From contig NZ_CALEVF010000035.1 of NCBI RefSeq assembly GCF_937920395.1, positions 1 through 64,000 on the forward strand: a DNA stretch of 64,000 nt. The letters are read 5' to 3'. The stretch is from an uncultured Clostridium sp. (GTDB taxonomy: Bacteria > Bacillota > Clostridia > Clostridiales > Clostridiaceae). Both the position numbers and the translations under genes were made by a program. Shown piece by piece: positions 55,113 through 64,000 of the stretch (position 1 is its first letter; every line of letters begins with the position of its first letter). The notes below the pieces were generated by a model. It had not been told where the DNA came from, did not search any database, and was given only the letters and a program-made list of their open reading frames with translations.

Positions 55113-56232
55113 AATTGCTCAATTGCTAAATAAGGCAGTAACTAAAATAATACTTGCTATCATACTTGGGTTTATAGTGGGAGCAATTGTACTTGCCTTT
55201 GCTGGTTATAATCCATTTGATTGCTATTCTATGATGATTACTAGTATTTTTTCAAATCCCCTCAATATGATTCAGGTTATGATTTTGACAATGCCTAATA
55301 TTTTAACAGGTCTAAGTGTTGCTTTTGCATTTAAGACCGGACTTTTCAATATTGGTGCTGAAGGTCAATATCTTGTGGGAGCAATGGCAGCTGTTATAAT
55401 TGGTAGTAAACTAAAATTGCCACCAGGTATAAGTATTATTGTAATAATGCTTGTGGCTATGCTGGCTGCTGGTATGTATGGAGCTTTCGCTGGATATCTT
55501 AAGGCGAAGTTTGGTATTCATGAGGTTATAACAACCATTATGCTAAATTGGATAGCTTTATACTTTAATAATTATCTAATATCAGTACCTGGCATTGGTA
55601 TAAAAAATACACAATATTCTGTTGCTATTAATCATAATGCATGGACCAATATACTTGTTAACTGGAAAGAAACACCACATGGACAGGCTTTTTTAACAAG
55701 TCATCAGACATTATCTACTATATTACTTGCGACTGACATAAATTATGGAATTATTATTGCAATAGCTGTTGCCATACTTATATGGTTCATACTGTATAAA
55801 ACAACATTTGGATACCAGGTTAGAGCTGTAGGACTTAATAAAGATGCAGCTGAATTTGCTGGAATTGGTGTTAAAAAGAATATTATTATGACTATGTTTA
55901 TTGCTGGTGCGCTTGCAGGCCTTGCTGGTGCTCTTCAAATGGCAGGTTCACTTCCTCATGCGTTAGTAACTCTTGCAACTGCACCAGGATATGGATTTAA
56001 TGGTATAACAGTTGCACTGATGGCTAATAGTTCACCACTAGGGTGCATATTTACAGCACTTCTTTTATCAGGTCTTCAGTTTGGTGGAAGTACAATACAG
56101 ATGAACCTTGGTGCACCGTCGGAGGTAGTTAATATAATGATTGGTGTTATTGTATTCTTTGTTGCAGTAGCCTCTATGTTTACTATGATATCTGAAAAGT
56201 TGAAGAAGAGGAGGGTGGAAAATGGGCACTAG
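55102..56232 (+). CDS. Nucleoside ABC transporter permease 1 (YufP/NupB-like)
   Basis: A 376-residue membrane protein with about ten helices. The family block TMPNILTGLSVAFAFKTGLFNIGAEGQYLVGA and the later GYQVRAVGLNKDAAEFAGIGVKKNI coupling loop are typical of BMP-dependent nucleoside permeases. It overlaps the ATPase gene by 11 bases and the second permease gene by 11 bases, so production of the three is coupled. GAGGGGA precedes ATG 55102. Confidence 0.92.
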   Translation: MKYKIAQLLNKAVTKIILAIILGFIVGAIVLAFAGYNPFDCYSMMITSIFSNPLNMIQVMILTMPNILTGLSVAFAFKTGLFNIGAEGQYLVGAMAAVIIGSKLKLPPGISIIVIMLVAMLAAGMYGAFAGYLKAKFGIHEVITTIMLNWIALYFNNYLISVPGIGIKNTQYSVAINHNAWTNILVNWKETPHGQAFLTSHQTLSTILLATDINYGIIIAIAVAILIWFILYKTTFGYQVRAVGLNKDAAEFAGIGVKKNIIMTMFIAGALAGLAGALQMAGSLPHALVTLATAPGYGFNGITVALMANSSPLGCIFTALLLSGLQFGGSTIQMNLGAPSEVVNIMIGVIVFFVAVASMFTMISEKLKKRRVENGH

Positions 56233-57154
56233 TATATTACTAGCAATTAGTATTACCCTAATGTATTCTGCACCGTTAATGTTTGCTGGTCTTGGAGGTG
56301 TAATATCCGAAAATGCTGGTGTGGTAAATATCGGAATTGAGGGAATGATGACGATTGGAGCTTTTTCAGGAGCCGCAGTGGGTTACTTTACAAGCAATCC
56401 GTGGCTTGGATTTTTGGCGGGAGGACTCGCTGGTGGACTGCTTGCTTTAATACATGCGATTGCGTGTATTTCATTTAGAGCAGATCAAACTATATCAGGT
56501 GTTGCTATTAACTTTCTTGGACCAGGAATTGCACTATTTCTTGGAAGAAAATTATTTGATGGAAGTACAATGACAAAACCAGTACCAAATCAAATACCAA
56601 CTTTATTTGGCAGTTATGCTACAAATTCATCTAATTTGTTATTAAAAACATTGAATGTGAGACTTACTATACCAATAGTTTTCATTCTTGTTCTTATTAT
56701 GTGGTTTGTATTATACAAGACAAGTTTTGGACTACGAATTAGATCAGTGGGTGAAAACCCAGCCGCCGCAGATACACTTGGAATTAATGTAAATAAAGTG
56801 AAGTATTTGTCTGTATTTACATCGGGTGTTCTTTCAGGATTTGGAGGAGCTGCAATGACTTTAGCTGTGGTTAACTGTTTTACACAGTCTACTATATCAG
56901 GGCAAGGTTTTATAGCTCTTGCAGCAGTTATTTTTGGGAAATGGAAACCACAGGGTACAATGGCTGCGTGTCTTCTCTTTGGATTTGCTCAGGCATTGGT
57001 TGTAATTCTTGGTGGAAGTACCTCTGCAATTCATATCCCACCTTCAATATTATCAATGTTACCATATGTTTTGACATTGATTATATTAGTCGCTTTTGTT
57101 GGGAATTCCACAGCTCCAAAGGCTGATGGTATACCTTATTATAAAGGTCAATAA
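56222..57154 (+). CDS. Nucleoside ABC transporter permease 2 (YufQ/NupC-like)
   Basis: A 310-residue membrane protein with about eight helices. Conserved segments are APLMFAGLGGVISENAGVVNIGIEGMMTIGAF near the N-terminus and GLRIRSVGENPAAADTLGINVNKVKY as coupling loop. It pairs with the preceding permease to form the channel. The gene overlaps its upstream neighbour and has GAGGAGGG before ATG 56222. It is the last gene of the transporter operon. Confidence 0.92.
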   Translation: MGTSILLAISITLMYSAPLMFAGLGGVISENAGVVNIGIEGMMTIGAFSGAAVGYFTSNPWLGFLAGGLAGGLLALIHAIACISFRADQTISGVAINFLGPGIALFLGRKLFDGSTMTKPVPNQIPTLFGSYATNSSNLLLKTLNVRLTIPIVFILVLIMWFVLYKTSFGLRIRSVGENPAAADTLGINVNKVKYLSVFTSGVLSGFGGAAMTLAVVNCFTQSTISGQGFIALAAVIFGKWKPQGTMAACLLFGFAQALVVILGGSTSAIHIPPSILSMLPYVLTLIILVAFVGNSTAPKADGIPYYKGQ

Positions 57155-57319
57155 TCAAAGGATATATTTATACAAGCTAATTAGACCCTCTGGTATATAA
57201 TTACTGGGGGGATTAATATGTAAAAAATCATTAGAGATATTGTGTGGTAATTAATGAGTAACTAGGTTAGTGATAGTGTGAGCATAAGTAATTCGCATTT
57301 TAATTAAAGGGAGATTTTA

Positions 57320-58531
57320 ATGGAAAATAGTAGAAAAAATATCTATATAGTGGATTTTCTAATGTCTTTTATTACAGTATTTGGTGTAGTAATGTTTTTA
57401 CCTATGTTTCCACATATACAAGCAGTTTTTGGGGTGAGTGTTTCACAAATTTCTTGGATACCAAATGTAGCATTTTTAACAATGATAATATTTGCAATAC
57501 TCGTGAGTAAAATTATAAATAAATTTGGGATTAAAAATTTGCTCCTAATAAGTTTAATACTATGGATTACAGGTATTATACTTGAAATTGTTGCACTTAG
57601 TAGTTTGCATTTTTATGTTTTTGTAATAGGAAGGTTTGTGGAAGGAATTGGAGAAGCGTTTATGTTCCCATTACTTTTGTCAATGAATAAGTTTGAATTA
57701 AAAACTTTGGCAAGTGAAAAGATTGGTCTAAGTCTTATTGAGTTTGGTGCTGCTTTGGGTGGCTTAATTTCTGGAATAATATCTGGAAATTTTATTAATA
57801 ATCCTAGACAATTTCTTACAATTCCAATTTGCTTTGCAATTATAGTAGGAGTTTTTATAATAATGCAATTAAAACCTGTAGTATTGATTTATACAGACAC
57901 GGAGAGTCAAAATAAAGAATTAAAAGAGAGTAATAAAGCATACGTAAGTTTAGTGCTTATGATTTTTATAATTCAAACAATATTTTCATCAATTCAAGTT
58001 TATTTGGCTTATTATATGGATGCTATTTCATCACCTAATTTGACTGGACTTGTGATTTCGATTGAACAGATATTATTAGCAATAGGTACAGTTGCGCCTA
58101 TAGTTATCCTTAAAAAAATATCTCTAAAAACAACTAGAAATATTATTTTTTCAGTTTTTATTTTTGGGATTATTATATTGAGTTTGCAAATATCTATTTA
58201 TTTATCCATATTAGGTTTTGGAATAATGGCATTCTCTATAGGGGTAGGGTTTACAATCTCGAATATTTGTGTTACTAAAGTTATTAGTACAAAAGTATCA
58301 CAAAAACTTTCAGTATATACTGCTATAAGAAATGCTGGAGGATTTGTGCTTTCTTTTATATGGGGTAATATGATAGCTAGCTACCGAGAATCAGGACAAA
58401 GTTATGGAGATATTTTTAAACACTTATATACATTTGAAGGGATAATAGTAATAGGTATTTTTATAATAATAATCTTTATGCAAAAGGGAGAAGTAATGTT
58501 TAAACCTGAATTTGTGCAAAAGGAATTATAA
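57320..58531 (+). CDS. MFS transporter
   Basis: A 403-residue membrane protein with about twelve helices. The N-terminal FLMSFITVFGVVMFLPMFPH and SWIPNVAFLTMIIFAIL segments, and GRFVEGIGEAFMFPLLLSM in helix four, fit the MFS; the helix 2-3 loop (SKIINKFGIKNLLLIS) has lost most of the classical GxxxDRxGR motif. The central linker is short and hydrophilic (TDTESQNKELKESNK, near 192-207). It is probably an exporter, but the substrate is unknown. ATG 57320 follows AAAGGGAG. The leader contains a well-primed start-stop (ATG TAA at 57218-57223). Confidence 0.82.
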   Translation: MENSRKNIYIVDFLMSFITVFGVVMFLPMFPHIQAVFGVSVSQISWIPNVAFLTMIIFAILVSKIINKFGIKNLLLISLILWITGIILEIVALSSLHFYVFVIGRFVEGIGEAFMFPLLLSMNKFELKTLASEKIGLSLIEFGAALGGLISGIISGNFINNPRQFLTIPICFAIIVGVFIIMQLKPVVLIYTDTESQNKELKESNKAYVSLVLMIFIIQTIFSSIQVYLAYYMDAISSPNLTGLVISIEQILLAIGTVAPIVILKKISLKTTRNIIFSVFIFGIIILSLQISIYLSILGFGIMAFSIGVGFTISNICVTKVISTKVSQKLSVYTAIRNAGGFVLSFIWGNMIASYRESGQSYGDIFKHLYTFEGIIVIGIFIIIIFMQKGEVMFKPEFVQKEL

Positions 58532-58538
58532 AAAATAC

Positions 58539-58575
58539 AGCTAGCAGATAATAATTTGCTAGCTCTATTTTTTAT
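58539..58575 (+). terminator. Bidirectional terminator after MFS gene
   Basis: Perfect AGCTAGCA / TGCTAGCT stem (58539-58546, 58557-58564) with a 10-base loop, A-rich before and TATTTTTTAT after, between convergent genes. Confidence 0.85.
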
Positions 58576-58578
58576 TGA

Positions 58579-59643
58579 TTATTCTTTATATTTTACCCAT
58601 TGTTTTTTTAAGCTACTTTCTTGGGTAAGTTCGATTATCTTAATTGTATCTCTCGCCTGCGCTGCAGTTACTTTTAGTGTATCTTCACCTAAAATAGAGT
58701 TATAAACATTAGTGTAAAATGCACCATAATCTCCGACTTCACTTTCGATATTGCCAGTAATATGTAATCCGTCGATAATTGTGTTTATTTTACCATTCAT
58801 GCTTTCAGGTTCTTTCCCCCAATTATCCAAATCCTTTGGGGATAATCCCTTCTTTAAACTTTCTTCTTGTACATCCATTCCATATTTAACAAAGGAACCT
58901 TTAGTCCCAAGGAGAGTAAAGTGAGCACTAATTTCTTTAACAAGTGTTCCAGCTTTTAATGTAACCTTTAAGTTTTGGTAGTTTAGTATAATTTCGAAGT
59001 TATCAATAATTATTCCATTATGTCTTTGAATTCTTAAATCACCAAACACTTCAGTGGGTAGTCCAAATAAAAATAGTGCTTGATCTATTATATGAGAACC
59101 TAAATTATATAAAATACCTGTGCCAGGTAATTTTTCCTCTTTCCAAGTATTTTTTTCAAAGTAGTCCCTAAATCTGTCATAATGTGCTTCATATTCAACT
59201 ACATCTCCAAGTAGTTTGCTTTTTACAACTTTTTCTACAGTTTTAAAATCGCTGTCCCATCTTCTATTTTGATGAACAGTTAATATTTTGCCTTTTTGTT
59301 TTGCAAGGGCTATCAGCTTATCAGCTTCAGCGGTTGTAACAGTAAAGGGTTTTTCAACTACTACATGTTTATTGTTTTCTAAAGCTATTTTTGTTAATTC
59401 ATAATGAAGAGAATTTGGTGCTGCAATGACTACAAGTTCAATATTTGAATCATTAAGCAATTCATTAATATTTGATGAGACTAAAACGTTTGGATATCTT
59501 TCTTTTAAGGATTTTATAGCGACTTCATTTGTCGTATAAACCTTATATAGATTTAGTCCAACTGTATCATTAATAATAGGTGCATGAAACACTTTACCTG
59601 CCATACCATAACCAATTATTCCAACATTAATTATCTTATTCAT
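58579..59643 (-). CDS. Gfo/Idh/MocA family oxidoreductase
   Basis: A 354-residue NAD(P)-dependent dehydrogenase on the minus strand. The Rossmann motif INVGIIGYGMAGKVFHAPI is at the N-terminus, and the family EKP signature appears in HVVVEKPFTVT with the catalytic Lys. HQNRRWDSDF and GTGILYNLGSHIIDQALFLFG are also typical of the group that includes E. coli YdgJ/YcjS-like sugar dehydrogenases. The start is ATG 59643, 8 bases behind AAAGGA; ATG 59652 lies on top of the ribosome binding site. The substrate is probably a sugar or inositol derivative, not identified. Confidence 0.88.
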   Translation of the reverse strand: MNKIINVGIIGYGMAGKVFHAPIINDTVGLNLYKVYTTNEVAIKSLKERYPNVLVSSNINELLNDSNIELVVIAAPNSLHYELTKIALENNKHVVVEKPFTVTTAEADKLIALAKQKGKILTVHQNRRWDSDFKTVEKVVKSKLLGDVVEYEAHYDRFRDYFEKNTWKEEKLPGTGILYNLGSHIIDQALFLFGLPTEVFGDLRIQRHNGIIIDNFEIILNYQNLKVTLKAGTLVKEISAHFTLLGTKGSFVKYGMDVQEESLKKGLSPKDLDNWGKEPESMNGKINTIIDGLHITGNIESEVGDYGAFYTNVYNSILGEDTLKVTAAQARDTIKIIELTQESSLKKQWVKYKE

Positions 59644-59876
59644 AATATTCATCCTTTCTTAACTTTTAATATATCTCTAATTACGAGTTTATATTGTCTT
59701 ATATTATAATAAGTATAATTATACAGTTTTCATAAAAGATAGTAAACGATTGTATTTTTTAAAAGTGAAATTTCTTCTATATGTTGGCGAAATAGTGAGT
59801 ATTTATTACTATATAGAGTTATTTTATGATAAAATTAGATATTAGAATTATTTATCTTTTGATTGGAGAGTTTAAT

Positions 59877-61457
59877 ATGTGTGTTAACGAAAGTTTTAGA
59901 CTAACAATTTTAGAAACAAGTGATATTCATGGAACAGTACTACCAATAAATTATTCGGATAATTCCTATGCAAATTGCGGACTTGCAGCTTTATCAACTA
60001 TAATTGCAAGGGAAAGAGAAATAAATCAGGATACTTTACTTATAGATAATGGGGATATGATTCAGGGCACAGCGCTTACATATTTTCATGCTAAAATAAA
60101 TAATAATAGGCCGAACCCAATGATTGAGGTTATGAACCTTATGGGGTATGATGCTGCAGTAATTGGCAATCACGAATTTAATTATGGAAGGCCTTATTTG
60201 GATAATGCTATGAAAAATTCAAAATTTCCATGGCTATGTGCTAATATTACAAAAAAAATTACAGGTGAAAGTTTTATTAATAAACCGTACATTGTTAAGA
60301 CCTTTGACAATGGTTTAAAAGTAGGAATTTTAGGGCTAACGACTAAGTATATTCCTAACTGGGAAAGTGAAAATACAATTAATGACTTAGATTTTAAAGA
60401 TGTAGTGGAGAGTGCAAGTAAGTGGCTTGCGATAATGAAAGATAAAGAAGCTACAGATGTAAATATAGTATCATATCATGGTGGGTTTGAAAGAGATTTA
60501 AAAACGTCTCAGCCGTCTGAAAAACTCACAGGAGAAAATCAAGGTTATGAGTTATGCAGTAAAGTGAGTAATATGGATGTGCTTCTAACGGGACATCAAC
60601 ATAGAGTTATAGAAAATTTATTGGTGAATGGTGTCTTAGTTGTACAACCAGGTTACAACGGAAAGTGCATTGGTAAAGTAACTATGGATTTAGTAAAAAT
60701 ATCTGGCAAATGGTCGGTGCAAAGCAAAGTGTCTACAGTTATAGAAGCGAATGCGTTAGATGTTGATAGAAGAATTTTGGATGTTACATGTCCTATAGAA
60801 ACAGAAACGCAAGCTTGGCTTGATATTCCGATTGGACATATACAAGGGGACATGCTTATAAAAGATCCATTAAAGGCAAGGCTTAAAGATAATGCATTTG
60901 TTGAATTTATAAATAAGGTTCAGATGGATGCAGCAAAGGTTGATATATCCAACACAGCTATTTTTGACAATAAATGCAAGGGATTCGATTATAAGGTTAC
61001 TATGAGAGACATAATCTCAAACTACAAATATCCGAATACACTTAAGGTAATTAGAATAAAAGGCTCTGATATAAAGGTAGCATTAGAAAAAACTTCAGAA
61101 TATTTTAGTATAGTTGATGGTAAAATTGTGGTAGGAAGGAATGGCAATTATCTTAAACTTCAAGATTATAATTATGATATGTGGGAAGGCATAGATTATG
61201 TTATAGATATTACAAAACCAATAAACTTTAGAATTACAAAAATTAATTATAAGAACTCTCCTCTTAACATGGAGGGGGAGTATGATGTGGTAATGAATAA
61301 TTATAGAGCAGGTGGCGGTGGTAATTACTTAATGTTTAGGGGTAAACAGGTAATTAAAGATATCCCAATAGATATGGCTGAACTAATTGCAAATTACATA
61401 CTTGAGAGAAAAACAATTAAAGCAACTGTGGATGATAATTGGAAAGTCATATATTAG
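59877..61457 (+). CDS. Metallophosphatase/5'-nucleotidase, UshA-like
   Basis: A 526-residue enzyme. The metal-binding motifs of the N-terminal phosphoesterase are TSDIHG (D16, H18), DNGDMIQG (D57), IGNHEFNYG, SYHGG and LTGHQHR. The C-terminal 5'-nucleotidase domain begins near 310 and contains YKYPNTLKVIRIKG and the substrate-stacking region MNNYRAGGGGNYLMF. ATG 59877 with GGAGAG upstream is preferred; the longer version from 59826 has no ribosome binding site. Unlike most UshA-type enzymes it has no signal peptide, so it probably acts inside the cell on nucleotides or related phosphoesters, like Bacillus YunD. Confidence 0.87.
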   Translation: MCVNESFRLTILETSDIHGTVLPINYSDNSYANCGLAALSTIIAREREINQDTLLIDNGDMIQGTALTYFHAKINNNRPNPMIEVMNLMGYDAAVIGNHEFNYGRPYLDNAMKNSKFPWLCANITKKITGESFINKPYIVKTFDNGLKVGILGLTTKYIPNWESENTINDLDFKDVVESASKWLAIMKDKEATDVNIVSYHGGFERDLKTSQPSEKLTGENQGYELCSKVSNMDVLLTGHQHRVIENLLVNGVLVVQPGYNGKCIGKVTMDLVKISGKWSVQSKVSTVIEANALDVDRRILDVTCPIETETQAWLDIPIGHIQGDMLIKDPLKARLKDNAFVEFINKVQMDAAKVDISNTAIFDNKCKGFDYKVTMRDIISNYKYPNTLKVIRIKGSDIKVALEKTSEYFSIVDGKIVVGRNGNYLKLQDYNYDMWEGIDYVIDITKPINFRITKINYKNSPLNMEGEYDVVMNNYRAGGGGNYLMFRGKQVIKDIPIDMAELIANYILERKTIKATVDDNWKVIY

Positions 61458-61471
61458 ATAATATTAAAGTG

Positions 61472-61511
61472 AAGGCAACAAAAACTGTTTTAGTTTTTGT
61501 TGCCTTTTTTA
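61472..61511 (+). terminator. Bidirectional terminator
   Basis: Perfect 15-bp inverted repeat AAGGCAACAAAAACT / AGTTTTTGTTGCCTT (61472-61486, 61492-61506) with a 5-base loop and a T6 tail, between convergent genes. Confidence 0.9.
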
Positions 61512-62369
61512 TATTAAATCATTCTTAAATCCCTTTCCTCTTACTTCAGAAGCATCCACTATTATCATAAAAGCATTAGTGTCTATTTCTTTAATAATTA
61601 ACTTTAGTTCAGGAATCTGGTGTAGTGATACGGTGCAAAATAATATTTTCTGATGTTTGCCAGTATATGCACCTTCTCCATATAAAAAAGTAACTCCCCT
61701 ATGCATTTTATACAAAATACCATCACAAATTTCTTTTTCATTTCTAGTAATAATAAGAATTAATTTTTGCTTGTTTATTCCATGTATTACTCTATCAGTA
61801 ACTTCAGCCGTTATAAACATTGCAACTATAGTGTACATTGCGCTGGTTATTCCAAAAAACAAAGTAGCAATAAAAACTATTGCCATATTAATACAAAACG
61901 ATATTTGTCCTATATTAAAATTATCATATTTTACTTTTATTAAAGCAGAAATAATATTGAGTCCTCCTGCAGAACCGTGATTACTGAAAATTATTCCAAT
62001 ACCAATTCCATTTAATACTCCACCAAATAAACATAATAGCAGTGTATCATTTGTGTTAATTACACCTTTTAGAGGAGCCGTGAAAATTAAGAACAATGAG
62101 AATGAAATTGTACCTATAAATGTAAGAAAAGTAAATCTTTTATTAAGGCATATATAGCTTAATATTAACAACGGAATGTTCATTATTAAAACACTATAGC
62201 CAGCAGGAAATTTAAATAGATACTGGATAATTAAGGCTATACCAGAGGCGCCCCCACTTAAAAGTTTTGCTTTGGATATAAACATATTAATTCCAAATGA
62301 TGATATTAAACTCCCAAGTAGTATAAAAAAGATATTCTTAATGATGCCTTTGTTTACATGATTATGCAT
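61509..62369 (-). CDS. YitT family membrane protein
   Basis: A 286-residue minus-strand protein with five or six N-terminal helices (FILLGSLISSFGINMFISKA, LLSGGASGIALIIQYLFKF, FGGVLNGIGIGIIFSNHGSAGGLNII) and a C-terminal DUF2179 ferredoxin-like domain from about 205. ATG 62369 with AAAGGAA before it is chosen. The frame stays open to 62432, but there is no ribosome binding site there. The role of YitT proteins is unknown. The leader contains a 9-bp hairpin AAAGTCTGA / TCAGACTTT (62390-62410). Confidence 0.87.
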   Translation of the reverse strand: MHNHVNKGIIKNIFFILLGSLISSFGINMFISKAKLLSGGASGIALIIQYLFKFPAGYSVLIMNIPLLILSYICLNKRFTFLTFIGTISFSLFLIFTAPLKGVINTNDTLLLCLFGGVLNGIGIGIIFSNHGSAGGLNIISALIKVKYDNFNIGQISFCINMAIVFIATLFFGITSAMYTIVAMFITAEVTDRVIHGINKQKLILIITRNEKEICDGILYKMHRGVTFLYGEGAYTGKHQKILFCTVSLHQIPELKLIIKEIDTNAFMIIVDASEVRGKGFKNDLI

Positions 62370-62598
62370 ATTGTTTATTCCTTTCGAATAAAGTCTGATT
62401 TTCAGACTTTTATAGTAAAACAATTGTACCACATCTTTATTAAATATAAATTAGTTTAAATGAAGAAATAAACGAATAGTATAGAATATTAAACATATTA
62501 TTAATAGATTGCATACATATTAGTAATCGCCTATGTAATATATCTCATATTTATATGGATTTGAATATATCACGGAAACGAAAAGGAGAAGTACAACA

Positions 62599-63459
62599 AT
62601 GCGTGAGATTGATTGTAAGAAGGTTGTTTCTAAAGATTGTGAAACATTATTAGGTTATAAGCATTTATTAAATATAAACGACAAATTTTTATTAGCAAAC
62701 GGTGGAATTTTAATAGATAATGAAGGGGATTTAATTTGGACTAGGTCGTGGGAACATTATTTTTCAAGAGCTATGTATATAGAAGAAAAACAAATGATAC
62801 TTACAAATAGAACTCTTGATTTCGGTATGTATGGTGAATATAACTGTGGGTTAGCCTGCATTGATATGAAAACAGGAAATTATATATGGAAACATTTTTA
62901 TAATAAATGTGAATCTAAGCTTAATTTAAGAAAAAAAGAACCGGACATTAATATGATCAGAAGTATAAAAGAGATAGATCTTGATGAAAATTGTGTTTAT
63001 GCTGATGACTTTAAAGTTAATTTAGATGATGGATTTTATTTATATATAGGAGAAAGAAGAATAAGAAGAAATAAAATATCAAATGCGATCTATCCTAAAT
63101 TTGTAAAATCTTTTAAAGAAAAGATCCATAATAATGCTGAATACAAATTAAAGCTTAATATGGGAGAAAATATTATTAAAATAAATAAACAGAAATTATT
63201 TAAAGAAGGATACTTTTTTAATAAATGTGATTTCCTTATGGAGACAGATCAAAATATATATTTTTTTGGAACACCATCAAAGAAAAATCATCAAAATTCA
63301 ATATTATTTAAATATTCAAAAAAACTAAGAAAAATGGTTGAAGAAATTGGACTACCATTTAGAAATGCGCCTTTTGAAGCATATAATTTTTTTGAAAAGG
63401 GTATGCTCATTTTTGTAAGAAATGATATATATTTATTAAAAAACTTTTTTTTAGACTAG
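62599..63459 (+). CDS. Unknown protein with PQQ-type beta-propeller resemblance
   Basis: A 286-residue soluble protein. The segment LACIDMKTGNYIWKHFYNK resembles a PQQ/quinoprotein-like propeller blade (D-x-[KR]-T-G-x-x-x-W), and FLLANGGILIDNEGDLIWTR is a second candidate blade. It is Lys- and Asn-rich, without signal peptide. No catalytic residues are recognised. The start is ATG 62599 after AAAAGGAG. It has its own terminator and so is a single-gene unit. The propeller assignment is tentative. Confidence 0.6.
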   Translation: MREIDCKKVVSKDCETLLGYKHLLNINDKFLLANGGILIDNEGDLIWTRSWEHYFSRAMYIEEKQMILTNRTLDFGMYGEYNCGLACIDMKTGNYIWKHFYNKCESKLNLRKKEPDINMIRSIKEIDLDENCVYADDFKVNLDDGFYLYIGERRIRRNKISNAIYPKFVKSFKEKIHNNAEYKLKLNMGENIIKINKQKLFKEGYFFNKCDFLMETDQNIYFFGTPSKKNHQNSILFKYSKKLRKMVEEIGLPFRNAPFEAYNFFEKGMLIFVRNDIYLLKNFFLD

Positions 63460-63508
63460 AGTAATGCTTCTTATATGTTGATAGATATATAGAAGAAAAT
63501 TTAAAAGT

Positions 63509-63547
63509 AAAATACTGCATTTGGGGGGAACCCAATGCAGTATTTTT
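63509..63547 (+). terminator. Terminator after PQQ-like gene
   Basis: AAATACTGCATTTGGG / CCCAATGCAGTATTT stem (one bulged T) with a GGGAA loop, followed by TTATAC. It is unusually G-rich at the top for this genome. Confidence 0.85.
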
Positions 63548-63771
63548 ATACATATAATAATAAGGTGGTATACTTTAATTATTGACTATTGTACAAATTT
63601 TATTCATTTTATTTGATTGATTTTTATAAGTTTAGCCTAAAAATATGTTATAATTACAATATATACATATAAGCGGAATTTTATAGCTTGTATTGTTAAT
63701 TTAATCATAATCTTAGATAAAACATTGTCATAAGTGTAAACAGTAAAATTAGTCACTAGGGGGAATAATTG
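63548..63771. other. Upstream region of the last gene
   Basis: Together with the terminator it makes a 312-base gap. It contains a perfect -10 hexamer TATAAT at 63649-63654 without a good -35, and an AGGGGG ribosome binding site at 63758-63763. Nothing else was recognised. Confidence 0.4.
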
Positions 63772-64000
63772 ATGGGAGAAATGAATAAAACTGAACTTAA
63801 AAAATTTGAAGATAATGTATCGGAATTTAAAAACAAATTAGAAAGGTTTCATTTAGATATAAATTCTGAAAATCCAATGCAAATTATATTAAAGGGAAAC
63901 CTTTATATAGAATACGCATTAAGAGAAAGACTAAAAGAACATATTGAAAATCTGGAAATTTTAGAATGTGATAAATTTACATTTGATCAGCTAGCAAGAT
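63772..64000 (+). CDS. Unknown protein, N-terminal part (cut by window end)
   Basis: The frame starts at ATG 63772 with TAGGGGG at 63757-63763 and stays open to the window end, giving 76 residues. They are helical and charged (NKTELKKFEDNVSEFKNKLE), followed by ILKGNLYIEYALRERLKEHI and LECDKFTFDQLAR. The pattern of a 'G-x-x-[IY]-x-E-x-x-L' helix followed by '[KL]-x-F-x-Q-x-A' recalls HEPN-like or DUF4145-like helical domains, but that is a weak impression. No function is proposed. Confidence 0.55.
   Translation, partial: MGEMNKTELKKFEDNVSEFKNKLERFHLDINSENPMQIILKGNLYIEYALRERLKEHIENLEILECDKFTFDQLAR

Overview
The window is AT-rich DNA from a low-GC Firmicute, most likely Clostridium sensu stricto. 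The evidence is AGGAGG-type ribosome binding sites, frequent TTG/GTG starts, a Bacillus/Clostridium-type LexA box, a clostridial c-di-GMP-I riboswitch, a GerMN-domain protein and many clostridial protein families. No rRNA, tRNA, CRISPR array, transposase or phage gene was found. Genus is inferred from gene style only; no species is claimed.

Layout. 1-6.4 kb: three tightly linked genes of a Wadjet/MksBEF-type SMC system (JetA-like, cut by the window edge; JetB-like; JetC-like ATPase), closed by a terminator with no jetD downstream. 6.5-8.2 kb: an SOS-type unit (LexA box, Y-family polymerase, small partner gene). 8.3-14.4 kb: a chemoreceptor, an AI-2E-type exporter, two tandem TIGR00300 (ArgZ/AgrE C-terminal-like) paralogues of which the second is frameshifted, and a frameshifted DsbA-like gene. 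14.7-19.1 kb: an unknown membrane-anchored protein and a NatAB-like ABC exporter sharing an upstream palindromic element, then a frameshifted GerMN-domain gene. 19.2-28.5 kb: housekeeping-type genes (gamma carbonic anhydrase, beta-CASP hydrolase, PepF, PAP2 phosphatase, zinc phospholipase-like protein, a two-component system, YaaA).

28.5-33 kb: a GntR regulator divergent from a four-gene catabolic unit (cyclase/amidohydrolase, ketopantoate-reductase-like enzyme, YhcH, ACS-type MFS permease), with a perfect palindrome inside the promoter. 33-41 kb: TspO-like protein, alpha/beta hydrolase, MFS and ABC drug-type exporters, BrnQ, and a Thr/Pro-rich membrane protein. 41.2-46.2 kb: a c-di-GMP-I riboswitch and terminator precede an enoate-reductase-like flavoenzyme, a soluble methyl-accepting protein probably starting at ATT, and two CheX-type proteins. 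46.2-51 kb: a DUF362 ferredoxin-like protein, then a decayed stretch with remnants of PAP2, MarR, YczE/cytidylate-kinase fusion and VOC genes.

51.1-57.2 kb: a LacI-type regulator and a complete BMP-family nucleoside ABC transporter. 57.3-64 kb: MFS transporter, Gfo/Idh/MocA oxidoreductase, UshA-like nucleotidase, YitT protein, a PQQ-repeat-like unknown and the start of a further unknown gene.

The most interesting points are the SMC trio without a visible jetD, the c-di-GMP-controlled flavoenzyme/chemotaxis unit with its apparent ATT start, the GntR-controlled catabolic unit of unknown substrate, and the cluster of gene remnants at 47.6-51 kb. Several single-base frameshifts occur between 13 and 18.4 kb; they may be real decay or sequencing errors.
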